A model generated the notes under the pieces. It saw nothing but the letters and a program-made list of their open reading frames with translations. It was not told the origin of the DNA and did not search any database. Both the position numbers and the translations under genes were made by a program. 64,000 nt of DNA from Clitopilus passeckerianus. Lineage: Eukaryota > Basidiomycota > Agaricomycetes > Agaricales > Entolomataceae. Positions 44,902 to 55,951 of this stretch are shown here, one piece after another; the stretch's first letter is position 1, and each line of letters begins with the position of its first letter. The stretch covers positions 434,001 to 498,000 of the forward strand of contig CALYLX010000096.1 in assembly GCA_944990035.1 (NCBI GenBank), written 5' to 3'.

Positions 44902-46576
44902 ATGGAATTATGGAGAGGCATCTCCCGTCGACTTACGGACAGCCCAGACCGTCGATACTCAGAAGAAGATTATGAACTTCTCGGAGGTTCTGAAGATGCT
45001 CCTCCGACCCCACACTCACCACACCATCGCTCGACCCCATCCGTTCGGCACAACCACCGACTGCGGCGTTCAAAATTTCGGACATGTTTACATCTATGTC
45101 TACATGGATGGACATTGAAGCGCCTATTCATGCTTGTAGCTCTTGCACCAGTGCTGTTGGTGCTGGCTATCCTAATTTGGGGAGGAATACCACCCAGTTT
45201 TCAAGATATCCGTGAATTCGAGAGCCTGCTTCCACAGCATCGGTACCACAAGGGAGACAATACCAGCGCTGTAGCAGTGGAGAGGCGGATGTTTCTGAGA
45301 TTTCCGGATCACCTATGGGGACATGGGCTGAATAACATCTTGCAGGAGGCGTGAGTCTCTCACCAATAATTTTGGACCGGAAGTCACTAACGGGAATAAC
45401 TCTGTAGCCTCCTGCTATCTTACATAGGTCTCGCAACCAACAGGACCTATGTCTTTGAAGACTATGTCTGGTCACATCTCCCTGCTCCCTACACCCTATA
45501 TGACTTCTCCCTCCGCCCAACGCGAATACCCCTGAACGCATTTATCTCGGGACCCTCTGCTGGGTCTCCCTTGCCTCCAAATTTTTCGCAAGATCTAGTC
45601 GCTGTCAGTGCGCGGTATTTTGAACAAGTATGCCCCCCGTCGAAGAGGAGGATTGTGAACAGTGAAGGAACACCGACGCAGGGAGAAGGGAAGGAGATTG
45701 TAGACTGGTGGGTCGCAAGGTTGACGGCACCAAATGTGGCCAACCAAGAATGCGTCGAAGTCGTCAGTGACGGCGGTGATCGAATATTCGATTTCGAGTA
45801 AGCTTGTCATCATGCATCCGGTCGTGGTACAGCACAAGAGAACTAACGTGTTTTCGTGCCATTCCAGCTTCTTTGGTTCATCAAGAATTCTCTCCCTCTA
45901 CCCCTCCCTCCGACAGTCCCCAATTCTCACCTCATTCCAGTGGTCTCCCCTAGTGCACTCAACCATCCTGCGTAACTTCCCCCTCCTGCAACCATCCTCC
46001 GCATCCTCCCTGTACAACTTCTCCGCCTCAGGCACCCTCACAGGCCTCGTCGCAGTGCATATCCGCCGAGGCGACTACCGCCGTCACTGCCCCAGACTCG
46101 CAAACTGGGGTGCCAAGTGGAACGGTGTGAATGAGTGGGAAGGCTTGGAGGATAAATTCGAGCCTCCACCAAGACCAGAGGCAGGGAAAGGAAAGCAGAC
46201 AGAGGAAGAAGAGAAGGCTTACCTCGACTACTACATGGAGCATTGTCTTCCTTCCCAAGAACAGATCGTCTCCCGCTTACATGCGATCCGTCAAGCGAAT
46301 CCCACCCTTCGCCGGGTGTACGTCCTGACCAACGGATGGGTCTGGTGGCTGAGCGGCCTAAAATCCAAGCTCCTGGCAGATGGGTGGGAAGACCTCAAAT
46401 CCACGCTTGACCTCCAGATGGATCCTAAGCAGAAGGAAGTGGGTGCGGCGGTGGATATGGCGATCGCGGAGAGGGCGGAGGTGTTTGTGGGCAATGGGTT
46501 TTCGAGTTTGAGCTCGAATATTGTAATGTTGAGGATGGCGAGGGGTGTTCCGGAAGGTAGGAATCGGTTCTTGTAG
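44902..46576 (+). CDS. O-fucosyltransferase-like type II membrane protein
   Basis: Exons 44902-45350, 45408-45797 and 45868-46576 join in frame to 515 residues. A basic cytosolic tail of about 74 residues precedes one membrane segment (RLFMLVALAPVLLVLAILIW, 74-93), giving type II Golgi topology. The lumenal part has RFPDHLWGHGLNNILQEALL, where the GxGLNN-type loop is expected to meet the nucleotide sugar, then TYVFEDYVW, and VAVHIRRGDYRRHC near residue 344, the H-x-R-R-G-D motif of GDP-fucose protein O-fucosyltransferases and related fungal proteins. It ends NGFSSLSSNIVMLRMARG, a typical acceptor-side motif (G-x-S-S-x-x-x-N). Substrate unknown. I judge the family assignment sound and the donor (GDP-fucose) likely but unproven. 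Confidence 0.8.
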
Positions 46577-47109
46577 GAAATAGAGAGGGGACATCTATTA
46601 TTTATCGGGGTTCTGTACGTATACCTATAATTATACCTAGATCACGAAAAGGAGACTCTTAGGAGTGATGGGTTCTAATGAAGACGTCCTGGATAAACGA
46701 GTCTCCTTCCTCAACTGATATAGCCAGACGACGGTACTACAATTGTGTTTGATTCCAAATCCCAAATCCGAAGTGATCAAAAGTCCACAGTTGCGCCACC
46801 GCGCGACTTTCGCGACTTCGCCGCTACTCGAGAATAGCTCCCGCCCTCCCAAATCAGTGACACGATCCTCTCATCATCCCAGACATCCATATCCTAAGAA
46901 TTCTAGGTGCCTCCAATGGTATTGGAGTCGTTTGAATTACAAGTGACGTCAGGTCATCTGCTCTCCCTAGTATCGTGACCCCCTCCTGACCACCGCAATA
47001 TATAGGGCTACGAAGCGGCTTTCTCTGGGTGTCCTTCATTCTTCACATTCAACGACTGCGAACGCACTAAATTTTGATTATCTGACTCATCTAATAACCA
47101 ACAACCACA
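46577..47109. other. Intergenic segment with promoter of the 71-residue gene
   Basis: No gene seen. A TATA box stands at 46999-47005. Confidence 0.45.
46999..47005 (+). promoter_or_regulatory. TATA box
   Basis: TATATAG lies 105 bp before the ATG at 47110, in the right orientation for the small three-exon gene. Confidence 0.5.
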
Positions 47110-47437
47110 ATGTTCCGTACCATCGTCCGTCGTAATGCTGCCAACCCCGGATACAACAAATTCATGGGTGGTGCCCAGGGTGGCTCCGGAAGTGGGCCGC
47201 AAGGGAAGAATAACCCTGTGAGTGCCGCCTTTGGCTGTGCCGGTTGAAGAACTACGACTCATTTCCCTACGTAGTTTATGTTTATGGCTGGAGCTGCTGG
47301 CCTCACGGCATTGGCATATTTTTGGGGATTCCGGGATGTTGACAGGAGGCATATCAACGACGGTGTGTATTTGTTGGTTTTAGTATACTGATTGGAATTT
47401 GTCTGATATGTTCATAGGCAAGCCTGCAAAGAATTAA
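47110..47437 (+). CDS. Small probable mitochondrial membrane protein
   Basis: Three exons (47110-47217, 47275-47362, 47418-47437) with introns of 57 and 55 bp join in frame to 71 residues. The N-terminus MFRTIVRRNAANPGYNKF is basic and amphipathic, as in mitochondrial targeting signals. A Gly/Ser-rich spacer leads to one hydrophobic helix (FMFMAGAAGLTALAYFWGF) and a charged tail RDVDRRHINDGKPAKN. The size and layout fit small inner-membrane subunits or assembly factors, but I cannot name it. Well-formed splice sites and a TATA box support a real gene. Confidence 0.7.
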
Positions 47438-48677
47438 GAGCCCGAAAGGAGTGGAAAGAAGCGAAACGTACCCAGTTTACATCCTATTTGACCTCGAGCA
47501 ATGTACATTAGTGAACCAATGAATCAGCATGCACGCCCCAAACCTTTTCGATGTCGCCCTAGCAAACCTGAAGACTTTACTGTGGCTTAATACGCGAGCT
47601 TTCTCCAATTGATGGGTGTTAAAGCGTTCTTGGACGAGCGAACATCTGAAGCTCGAACTCCTGGAATGGATATCAACCTTGGGGCCATTTTGCCAGAGCA
47701 GTGGCTTTTTGAATTCTGGTGAACGTAGGGAGAAGCGTGGTGGAGAGAGATATAAGCCAAAGCGCCATCACGAGGCTGGCCTGCCAAGCGCCACTCCATC
47801 TGCAAGTAACTGCGGTCAGGGTAAATTGTGGTAGTAAAAACGTGCAACATTCTCAGCGGCGGCTCCGTCTCTCCTTCTCTCCGTGCTGTTCTTTGAAGAA
47901 TGTCTCTGCACTCCCACAGTCAAGGAGGCCACTGGTAGTCCCACCATAATAACGCTTGCAGGATTCAACCACCATAGGCACAGACCAATGAACACATACA
48001 TTGCGAGTCTGCGTGAGTCTGCGGGCATCATGAAGGTCTCGACCGCCTCGATGGATGAAAACTGAAGCTTGAAGCCTCGGCAGCATGGAATCGACCCTGA
48101 ACTGCATCGAATCGGCGGCATTTTTGAGTTCAATTAAACTTTAGAGGCGCAATTGAATCGCAGCCCTTCCAGTAGGCTACTGAATTATAATCAATACTAT
48201 CTCCGAGGGTTCATAGAATGTCGCCGGTGTTTGATATCCAGTGATTTCACGAACTCAAAGGTATTGGAGGTTTGACTGCAACACGATGTCAAAGTCGCGG
48301 GATGGGAAGAAGGTTGATGGCGAGACGGGGCTGCCGAAAAGTAGCTCTCGCGATCATGTCTCGTCGCAACCTCGTCGCAACCTCCCAGAATTCATCACGT
48401 CTCCTCATGCAGGGTCCCTGCATCATGCCAGATTCTACCTAGCGTAGTTCCATTCTCTGTCGTAAACCTGGCGGAAGAATGTATATTGTCTGCAGTCACC
48501 GTGGCATCTGCTGGCTCTCGTCTTTCCGCAACCTCGACCGTGACCTAGACCATCACCTAAGCTCCTTAGGAGGTCGGTAACCGGTAACCCATGAGTTCGT
48601 TCTCTGAGGCATAAAACCGCTTCTACCGCTCATTTCCTCCTGCCATCATCAACATTGTTAGCTTACCAGTTTCCTAC
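47438..48677. other. Segment without a clear gene
   Basis: Minus-strand frames at 47587-47850, 47816-48133 and 47853-48107 are open; one reads MLPRLQASVFIHRGGRDLHD and continues to a Lys/Arg-rich end, but no family or splice model fits. GGTAACCGGTAACC at about 48580 is a short palindrome. CATAAAA near 48610 may be the TATA element of the next gene. Confidence 0.35.
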
Positions 48678-50232
48678 ATGCTGGGCGAATTGATCGTGGC
48701 CAGAGCGCTTCACCCTCCAGCAGGGCGGTTCCGCACGTGCGTAAGCCCTCTGTCGTGGTCTTCGTCCCACAGCAGCCAGGCTGAAGAATTCCAATCTTAG
48801 GTTTTTGCTCCTGACATCATGGTTGGACTGTAGCATGCTCTCCATCGAATGGATCGTTCTTTATTTGTACTTCAAACGCCATGGTAAATCTGGGAGAAGG
48901 CTCAACCACGCTTTTGCCGTTCTGGTTGTCTTCGTAGATTTGCTTGGCACCATCGGAACCTGTGGACTTACATGGGCGGTGCGTAACGGCCTTTCCATTC
49001 CTCGTACACAATGTCGCTAATTGGTCTCTCGAATAGTACGCATTGCAACATGATCGTCAGTTGCTTAAAGTATGAACAGGGAGCCGTTATTGACAAGCCG
49101 AAATAGCCCATACCACATGGAAGAGTCGACTTGCTTTCATGCCATTAATGTTGATATCGACGAACATCGCAGCGGTGATTGAGCAGTCGTTTCTGATATT
49201 CAGGATATATCGAATGTCAGTCCCTCTTCCGCGCACCCAACTCCCAAGAGATTTGTAAAACCCATTCCGTACCCCCTCCAGGTCCAATTCCCTGGTTTTT
49301 ACGTTTCTGCTCGCTTTTGTAGTCCTTGGTCATGTGAGTACCATTGGCCTTTCACTACAACTATCGTCTCATTCTAGACGTTGTCGACAGTTTGCATTGA
49401 CCACGACCTGCGCCATCTATCTCACCCACTATGCTCGAGAGATGTTCAGACTTGTAAGTACCAGGACACTCATGTGAGTAGAAGATCCCCTTCTTTGCAT
49501 TCATTTATCTCATTATCCACTTCAAAAGCACTGGCGGCCTGCTCAGCGTACTTGTTGACCTTAGCATCCCAGCCATCGTCTTCTGGGAGCTACAAAAAAT
49601 TGCACAGTCATTCAACAAATCAACCAGTAAAGCCCAAATTCTCATTCGCAGAGTTTACACGCAAGCATTCTCAGGAGGAGCCGTCGTTGCTGTAGTCGGC
49701 GTTACCGCCGTTGTCGCCTTTACCTCACAACATATTGGACCCTTTCTTTTCTTCTGGAGCTTTCTTGGTCGCCTTTATGGTATTACTACACTTGTGAATC
49801 TCATGGGGTATGGGAGCCCGGGTTCCAACGATGATTCTTGGGATCCGACAGTTCCTCGACAAGCTGCTTTCAAAGTCACTGCATCCCATCCTGGTTCAAC
49901 TCGTAAAAGTTCTCCAAGGCGACCAGGAAGTGGTATAGCATCCGAGCTTCCCAGCCACTTCACTGAAATCACTTCAAGTTCGGGACGCGAAGCTGACAGA
50001 GGATCCGACAGATTTCGTAATTTCGTGAGTATTCCTCTACCATTGATAGTATACGTATACTCACTTCTCTGTATAGGAAACGAGATTTTCCGAACTGTCA
50101 AAAACCAGTTCCATCGCATTCTCACCAGCAAGATTACGTGGCCGCTCTTACTCGCTGTTTCAAAGTCCAACCACCTCTATGGGATATCCTAACAGTATTA
50201 CTACCTGCTCGAAGGAATCTTTCTCCCAGTGA
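48678..50232 (+). CDS. DUF6534-like multi-pass membrane protein
   Basis: Eight exons (48678-48736, 48801-48978, 49037-49069, 49124-49215, 49282-49333, 49391-49473, 49529-50024, 50077-50232) join in frame to 382 residues. Hydrophobic helices include MLSIEWIVLYLYF, FAVLVVFVDLLGTIG, FMPLMLISTNIAAVI, SLVFTFLLAFVVLG, GGLLSVLVDLSIPAIVFW, VVAVVGVTAVVAF and FLFFWSFLGRLYGITTL. The pattern (a loop FLIFRIYRM after helix four, then RLVSTRTLITGGL, then a last helix with LVNL) resembles the large basidiomycete DUF6534 membrane-protein family, whose function is unknown. The cytosolic tail is Ser/Thr/Pro-rich. One acceptor (before SRLAF) and one donor were chosen by frame, so small exon-edge errors are possible. 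Confidence 0.75.
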
Positions 50233-50394
50233 TCAACTGATGAACACGCCTCAATCTCCATCCATCCTCATATAGGTCTGTTCCAGAATCCCCTCACTTC
50301 TCTTTTTTACCGTACAGCGCTCTGTGTAATATCATAGATTATATTAAGTCAAAGTCATAGTACGTATACATTCGATAACATTTCTTCCCCTACA

Positions 50395-50985
50395 TCAAAT
50401 CTTGGTTGGATCCCCTTTATGATGGTTTTGTATTTTTTGGTAACTTTCAGCGTAGGTGGGGGCTTTTGTGTACACCAAATCGCTACCATCTCCTTTCGCC
50501 CTTTGAGGACTTGGGACCTGACGATGACCTCCATCACTATAGTCTGAGGATGATTTATAGGTGGCGATAGACATATGGTGTGCGTCGTGCTCTTTGCGGA
50601 TGGGATCGAGGGCCGAGAGGCGTTGTTCGTAACGGTCTACAGGCAGCCCTGGTTGAGCCCCGTTACTACTTGGCGATGATTTGACGTGAGCGATAAGTTG
50701 CTCATCTGATCCAGGAATCAGTCTTTCAATTGCAGTAAACAGAAGCACAGAAAATGTACGCACAGTAAGGATTCGCGCCGTCTCGAACTTTACGTTCGTT
50801 GTGGGCTCGGAGGGAATACCAGAATCCTCCAAGAGTACCAAGGACTAGACTGCCACACACGACGACGGTCTATGAAAAAGATGAGCACTCTGAAGCAATC
50901 TCAAATCGCTCAAGTTCCTTACCTGACCAGGAGTCAATCGAGGCATGCGAGGAGGTGCTCGGAAGCTGCCGCTAGTGGATGCCAT
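50395..50985 (-). CDS. Short one-TM protein of unknown function
   Basis: Exon one (50985-50923) reads MASTSGSFRAPPRMPRLTPG, and after a 53-bp intron exon two (from 50869) encodes a membrane helix VVVCGSLVLGTLGGFWYSL followed by RAHNERK. A further short intron near 50770-50734 or longer is needed to reach the last frame, SALDPIRKEHDAHHMSIATY through PTYAESYQKIQNHH, ending at 50395. The last splice is not certain. Small proteins of this kind (short Pro-rich N-terminus, one helix, charged tail) are often mitochondrial. Convergent with the DUF6534-like gene. Confidence 0.5.
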
Positions 50986-53255
50986 TTTGTTCATTCAGTT
51001 GAAGAGTTTTTGGACGTATAGAGTTGTCGACGATAGTGCGGGTGTTGCTCACATTCTACTCGCGCCGTCGAACTGTTTATATACACACTGGGTAGATGTC
51101 TCAGAATGACGACAGTTACGAAAGGTGTTGATCGATCCTCGCGCTCCTACAAATCCTGATCGATCGAAGGGGGTAGGGGGTACTAGGAGGTTTGGTTCCG
51201 TGAACTCCTGCTCTAAGCAGTGAAGACGAAGTCAAGCGCTCCATGGATCTTTGAGCCTTGAATCATGGCCTACTTTTTAGCCTGGAAGAAGTTTGAAAAC
51301 ACGGTGAAATTTTGACGAAGACTTGTGCAGGTCTGCACAGAGTTCGTTGCAAGGTTAGAAGTCAAGGCCTCTCCGTTGACGCCGGATCCTATGCCCATCA
51401 GGTATTGTCACATACGGTCTAGATAGCGCTCGTAGGAGCCACAGCACTTCTTGTCAAGGATCCCTTGCATTGCAGTGCGTCCCCCTATCTGAGGTCCAGA
51501 ATCTCGAGAGAACTTGTCATCAAGTCATAGCTGTGGGGGGTTGTTTCCAAAAATCCGGGGAGACTTTCGACGCATGTCACAATGACACTCACCTAGAGAG
51601 TATGCAAAGGTCATATCTGCTGTAACTCACCCCTCTCGAGGCGATCAATTAGCTAGAGACCGGGAGCAGAACAATATTGCTCCACAACGCCATGTTAACT
51701 CCCCGCTCGGATGCCTGGGGTAAGGTCTAGGCACTGGTCTCAGAGCGAACTGACCGGGACAGAATCGGGGTCCACGAGTTGATCCTGAATGGTCTGGGTT
51801 CTGCCAAGCTCCACCGGGAGCTCGAGGTGCACAGCTGATCGCGACCTTTTGCCAGACTGTTGGTCGTTCTGCATGCGCAGCATTGGTGTCACTAGGAAAC
51901 GACAAGGAATTTCTTTTTCAGCGAGAGATGGCTCGAAAGATTGATTAGATATGTTTCGGCTTGACGACGCTCTCTCAGCAAAAGATCCATACCACCAAAT
52001 CTTTGCTGTTACTTGGGGACGAGTGGCCTGAATACAGTAGCTGAAGGTTCATAAAGAGAAAAATTGTTATTCGAGGCAATCTAAATACAGGGTAAACGTG
52101 GCTAAGATCTTCATTACAACCCACATGGCAAGTATTTCCTCGACGTTCGACAGCCAATCAATCTAGCACGACGGCATGAACCCATGCTGTGCAATGCAGG
52201 GCAGGAGGAGAAAACGAAGCGGCACGGCAAAGGTTGTCTGAAAAATGCACCCATGTATGCGGGTGCCTAATCGGCGGATCGATTAGACAGCACCGAAACG
52301 AGCATGGGTGGCAATCTATCACAAGTGGGAGTTCTCCGCTGAATCCTGCCATATCTGCATTTCTTGCAGATAGATTGGACGGATAGGACATTTCCCGGTA
52401 ATGATTTCGGCGAGTGTGAGATCACCCCGAAATTTAATGCCACGATTTTCCTGGGTACTCAACCTGACCAAGCCTGGTGGATTCGTCCGAAGCTGATCTT
52501 GCGAAGAGCCGATGTCGTAAAGAATCGATAACGAGGAGGCTGTCGCGCATCCATGAGGACAGACGTCTTGTGTCAATAGATCCCGACTGTCCGAAAACAC
52601 GGATATATACACATGAACATAATTTGGATAAATCTGCCCTGCGTGAATTTGTAAACCGCGATTGTTTTGCACCAAGATGATTGGTGATAGATACCATCTT
52701 TGGGAGAAGGTGGTCATGGTGCGACTGGACCAGTGGGAGTTTGGAGTGGCTTTGGATCGGGGAGATTTATGAGAAGAAAAGAGCGCGTTGACATCTAATC
52801 GCCTGTGAACGCGTGGAGGCACATGGGCCGATCTTAATTGAGGGGTAATGATGATCCAAGTTTTCCGAACGCGTCGCGTGAAGCCGCCTTTACAAAGGTG
52901 GACGAAAGCAAACGAGGGCATCTCTACGACGACAAGATTGCAGAGAGGGCTGATCTTGACGACCGAGCCGCGGGAGATGCTAATCGCCAGGTTCAGTTCG
53001 TCGGCTTAGAGACGTCGTTTTCTGATTTCGTGGCCGTTGTTGACGGGGGCTGGGATGAGCGTGCTACCATGGCGAAAAAAAGCGGGGAAACAGGTGGTCG
53101 CGTTAGCCTTAGGTAAAATACGAACAGTCATGCCGAAATGGGAACGTAATAAGGTCTTCGTAAAAAAGACAAAGAAAGACGCGTCGGACGCGTTGATAAA
53201 CTTGCGGAACGTGCATATAGAACAAAGGAAGTAGGAATTTGAAATAATAACTCAC
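50986..53255. other. Gene-poor segment
   Basis: No supported gene. The longest frame is a 200-codon minus-strand one at 52319-52921, with a shadow on the plus strand at 52838-53116; neither shows a domain, composition bias or splice pattern that I trust. Confidence 0.4.
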
Positions 53256-53361
53256 CAGTGCGGTATTCGTCCAAAGCCGCCTTCCGCCTGCCTGCCACGC
53301 TTTGTTTAGCGATGTAAAAGGTCACTCCCCCAACAAGCAACACCCCACTCATCGCAAGTAT
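53256..53361 (-). CDS. Probable internal exon of a small one-TM protein
   Basis: Bounded by an acceptor (TTTCTAG) and a donor (GTGAGT), this exon reads ILAMSGVLLVGGVTFYIAKQ, then SVAGRRKAALDEYRT: one hydrophobic helix and a basic tail, a pattern common in tiny mitochondrial inner-membrane proteins. An upstream exon may end at GCGCATG/GTGAGT near 53590; the downstream exon is not settled. Whole gene probably spans 53100-53740. Confidence 0.4.
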
Positions 53362-53739
53362 CTAGAAACAATCAAAAGAAGGGTAAGAACAACGCCGCAA
53401 CGAACACAAAAAAAATTCAAAAAATTCAGCACATGAGAAAGCCCATAGGAGTCCAGTAGGGGAGCCCAACACGCCTAGCTCCCGTTACCATGCCCTAAAA
53501 TGAGGGTTCACAAGCTTTTTTGGCTCCATAGCGACAAAGCCAAAGGCCTAATGGCGCCAAAAACCTCAAGTAAAAGGAGGACAAACTCACCATGCGCCTT
53601 GGAGTGTTCAGTTTTGTGGGAGGATTCATGCCTATGCTCGGATTCACAAGGGTCCTCGTCCCTCGAAACAACCCAGAGTGTGGACCTTGAGCTTTTTCGG
53701 GACAGATAGCTGCTTGATAGGCAATTAGCTTGCAAGAAA

Positions 53740-55440
53740 GCCGGACGCTTGAAAATACGAGTCTAGAACGAGATGCGATGCCTGCCAGAGTTGCGCCCTG
53801 TGTCGCGCTGTCGCAGATTCCTCTAAACGGCTGACTCAGCAGGATTTCACCCTTCTCCGAGCCGAGCTCAAACGATGGGTTCTCCTTGAACAGGAGGCTT
53901 CGTTACCAAATTTGCACAGTTTTGTGACATTTGGTTCTTCAAGCTTCACATGTTTTGTGAATTTCCATTCGCATCCTCGACAACACCTCAGAAACCCGCG
54001 TTTCTTGACGAGTCACATTAAAAGTCCGAGAGGTACGGTACACCGGTCCGATCAAGTTCCGAACTGCGAAATGAGGCCAAGTGAGGAGTAACGCTCACTG
54101 CTCGCCTCAGGCCGTAAAGCAAGCATTTCGAACCTGATTGGAAATTTCAATTATCAGGATTTTCAAGCTCCACAATGCATAGCTCACGATAAGGTTCAGT
54201 CGAGTCTGTGAGTGAATTAGCACATAGCAGCTGAGATACTCTCCCGATTTATTGCAGTCCGCGGAACCGTATTCACGGGGATGCAACCGAGCTCGATAGA
54301 ATGGCTTATACACACGCAAGAGGATTCGTACCCTCGATTTCTAACAAGGTTTGAACGACGAACACGGATCCAAGCCAGAAGTACTGAGCAGTAAATAGCT
54401 TGGGAAGGGAGATCAATGCACTGTCAAGTTCCGAGCCTGACCTGGCCATTCAAGCGGACGCAACTGTATTGATACGCAGCATGGAGTATACATGACCCAT
54501 ACCCCATCTATATTCGAGTATTCAGCGATAGGTAAACTCGTATCAATTAGGACGTCTGCGTGAAGATGGTGTCCCGAACATCCCGACTCAGCGGACGCGC
54601 TGAACGAATGGGTGATGCAATGCTCTCTCCACTCCAACTGAGGGAAGGCGGGCATGCGAAGGGGTCAATCATGACTGCTTTGTGCATCATGAGTGGCGCT
54701 TGCAATTGTGAAGGAGTTTTTTGCAGGGAGCAATCGATAAGGATTGTCCACGGACGAAGATGCGAGATCGCTCGAGATTCACCGGGATTCCTTCGGTGTT
54801 TGGCATCAGACAAGACGATAAACAGTTTTGATCACGCTCGAAAGGTGATAACTGCGATGATCGAGGTCAAACGCGCCCCATCGAGCTGTGCAAGTATCAA
54901 AACGTGGCTTGATACAAGCGAGGGTGATGACGAATTGTTATGTTTTTAAAAGCCTGCTGAGACAGCCTGTGAGCATTCGAGAACTGCCGGCGGAGAGGAC
55001 ACGGTCGGAGTAGGAGATAAAGTGCACTTCCGGGAAGCGCTTTACGCGTTCCGAGGATTTTTTTCAGATAGGGTTCTTGTGTCTTCATTCCTTTCGTTGT
55101 CTCGGTAACCGCTAAATTTCCTTGGGATCTTAACAAGAATTTCTTTAAATTTTCGTCTTGGGGGTATCCCTTGTGTCGACGAAAGCTAGGACTTTTGAGT
55201 CCAGTAGGATTCTCCACTTCACCCCAGTAGTGCGATATATTGGATTCAATCAATGACATCGCAAACGAGTTTACACGAACATTGGAAAATAAAAAGGAAG
55301 GATCCGCTGATGTCACAGGGTGAAATCTGATTATCGTAACCGAGATCTCTCATTTGACAAAATTAGGCATTCCGGGGGGAGCTGCCTTATGTCATAACCT
55401 AGCAAACAAAGGGCTGTGCCTATCGGGTGAGCTGGCCCGT
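53740..55440. other. Gene-poor segment
   Basis: No supported gene. Open frames at 54560-54949 (+) and 54897-55316 (-) of about 130 codons have no recognisable motif. Confidence 0.4.
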
Positions 55441-55448
55441 CTTCCGTC

Positions 55449-55455
55449 TATATAA
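55449..55455 (+). promoter_or_regulatory. TATA box
   Basis: TATATAA, about 149 bp before the possible start at 55598. Confidence 0.4.
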
Positions 55456-55597
55456 CCCTCATGATCCTCGCAATGTTTGGCTTGTTGCAGGGCCCACCCA
55501 CTCTACCGTCGAGTGTATCCTTCCAGACAGCTTGGCCTGGCTTTATCAATATAATCATCTTACACTACCACCACCTCTCACTTCCCTTCCATCAACG

Positions 55598-55951
55598 ATG
55601 CCTGGCACTGTCATCAGCAACGCTACAAGAATCTGGGAACTGAACATGCACTGGTCACTATACACTCAATGTGGTGTATGGGATTCACGAGGACGAGGTG
55701 TAGACATCTGGGAATGTATTCGAGATCGTAAGTTGCATCCTCCGTATCGGCCGCCGTGAACAAGTCGCCTAACTGCACGTTTCCTTTCAGATGACTCAAA
55801 ACCCGGCACTGAGGTTCGATTCGATGCCATTTTGCCTGCCCTTTCAGTATCATCTGACATTCTGCCTTCTACAGCCACCCAATCCACTTTACTGGCGATA
55901 TGTTGCTCGAAGATGAAAGAAGACCTCGCTCCAAATCTCGCGATGCGCTAG
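55598..55951 (+). CDS. Hypothetical protein, two or more exons
   Basis: ATG at 55598 opens MPGTVISNATRIWELNMHWS; a donor GTAAGT at 55728 and acceptor CTTTCAG ending at 55790 join in frame to DSKPGTEVRFDAILPALS, ending at 55951 (96 residues). A second intron from GTATCATCTG at about 55849 would move into another frame that stays open to 56080. Further coding-like pieces lie at 56690-56890 (VTYDADVVFDNEQDHEVVVS, with a phase-matched donor and a following exon ending QLRKA), so the true gene may run from 55.6 to 56.9 kb. Family not recognised. Confidence 0.35.

Noticed and set aside
52319..52921. 200-codon minus-strand open frame
   Set aside because: No motif, hydrophobic pattern or splice context, and a shadow frame on the opposite strand; insufficient support in a gene-poor stretch.
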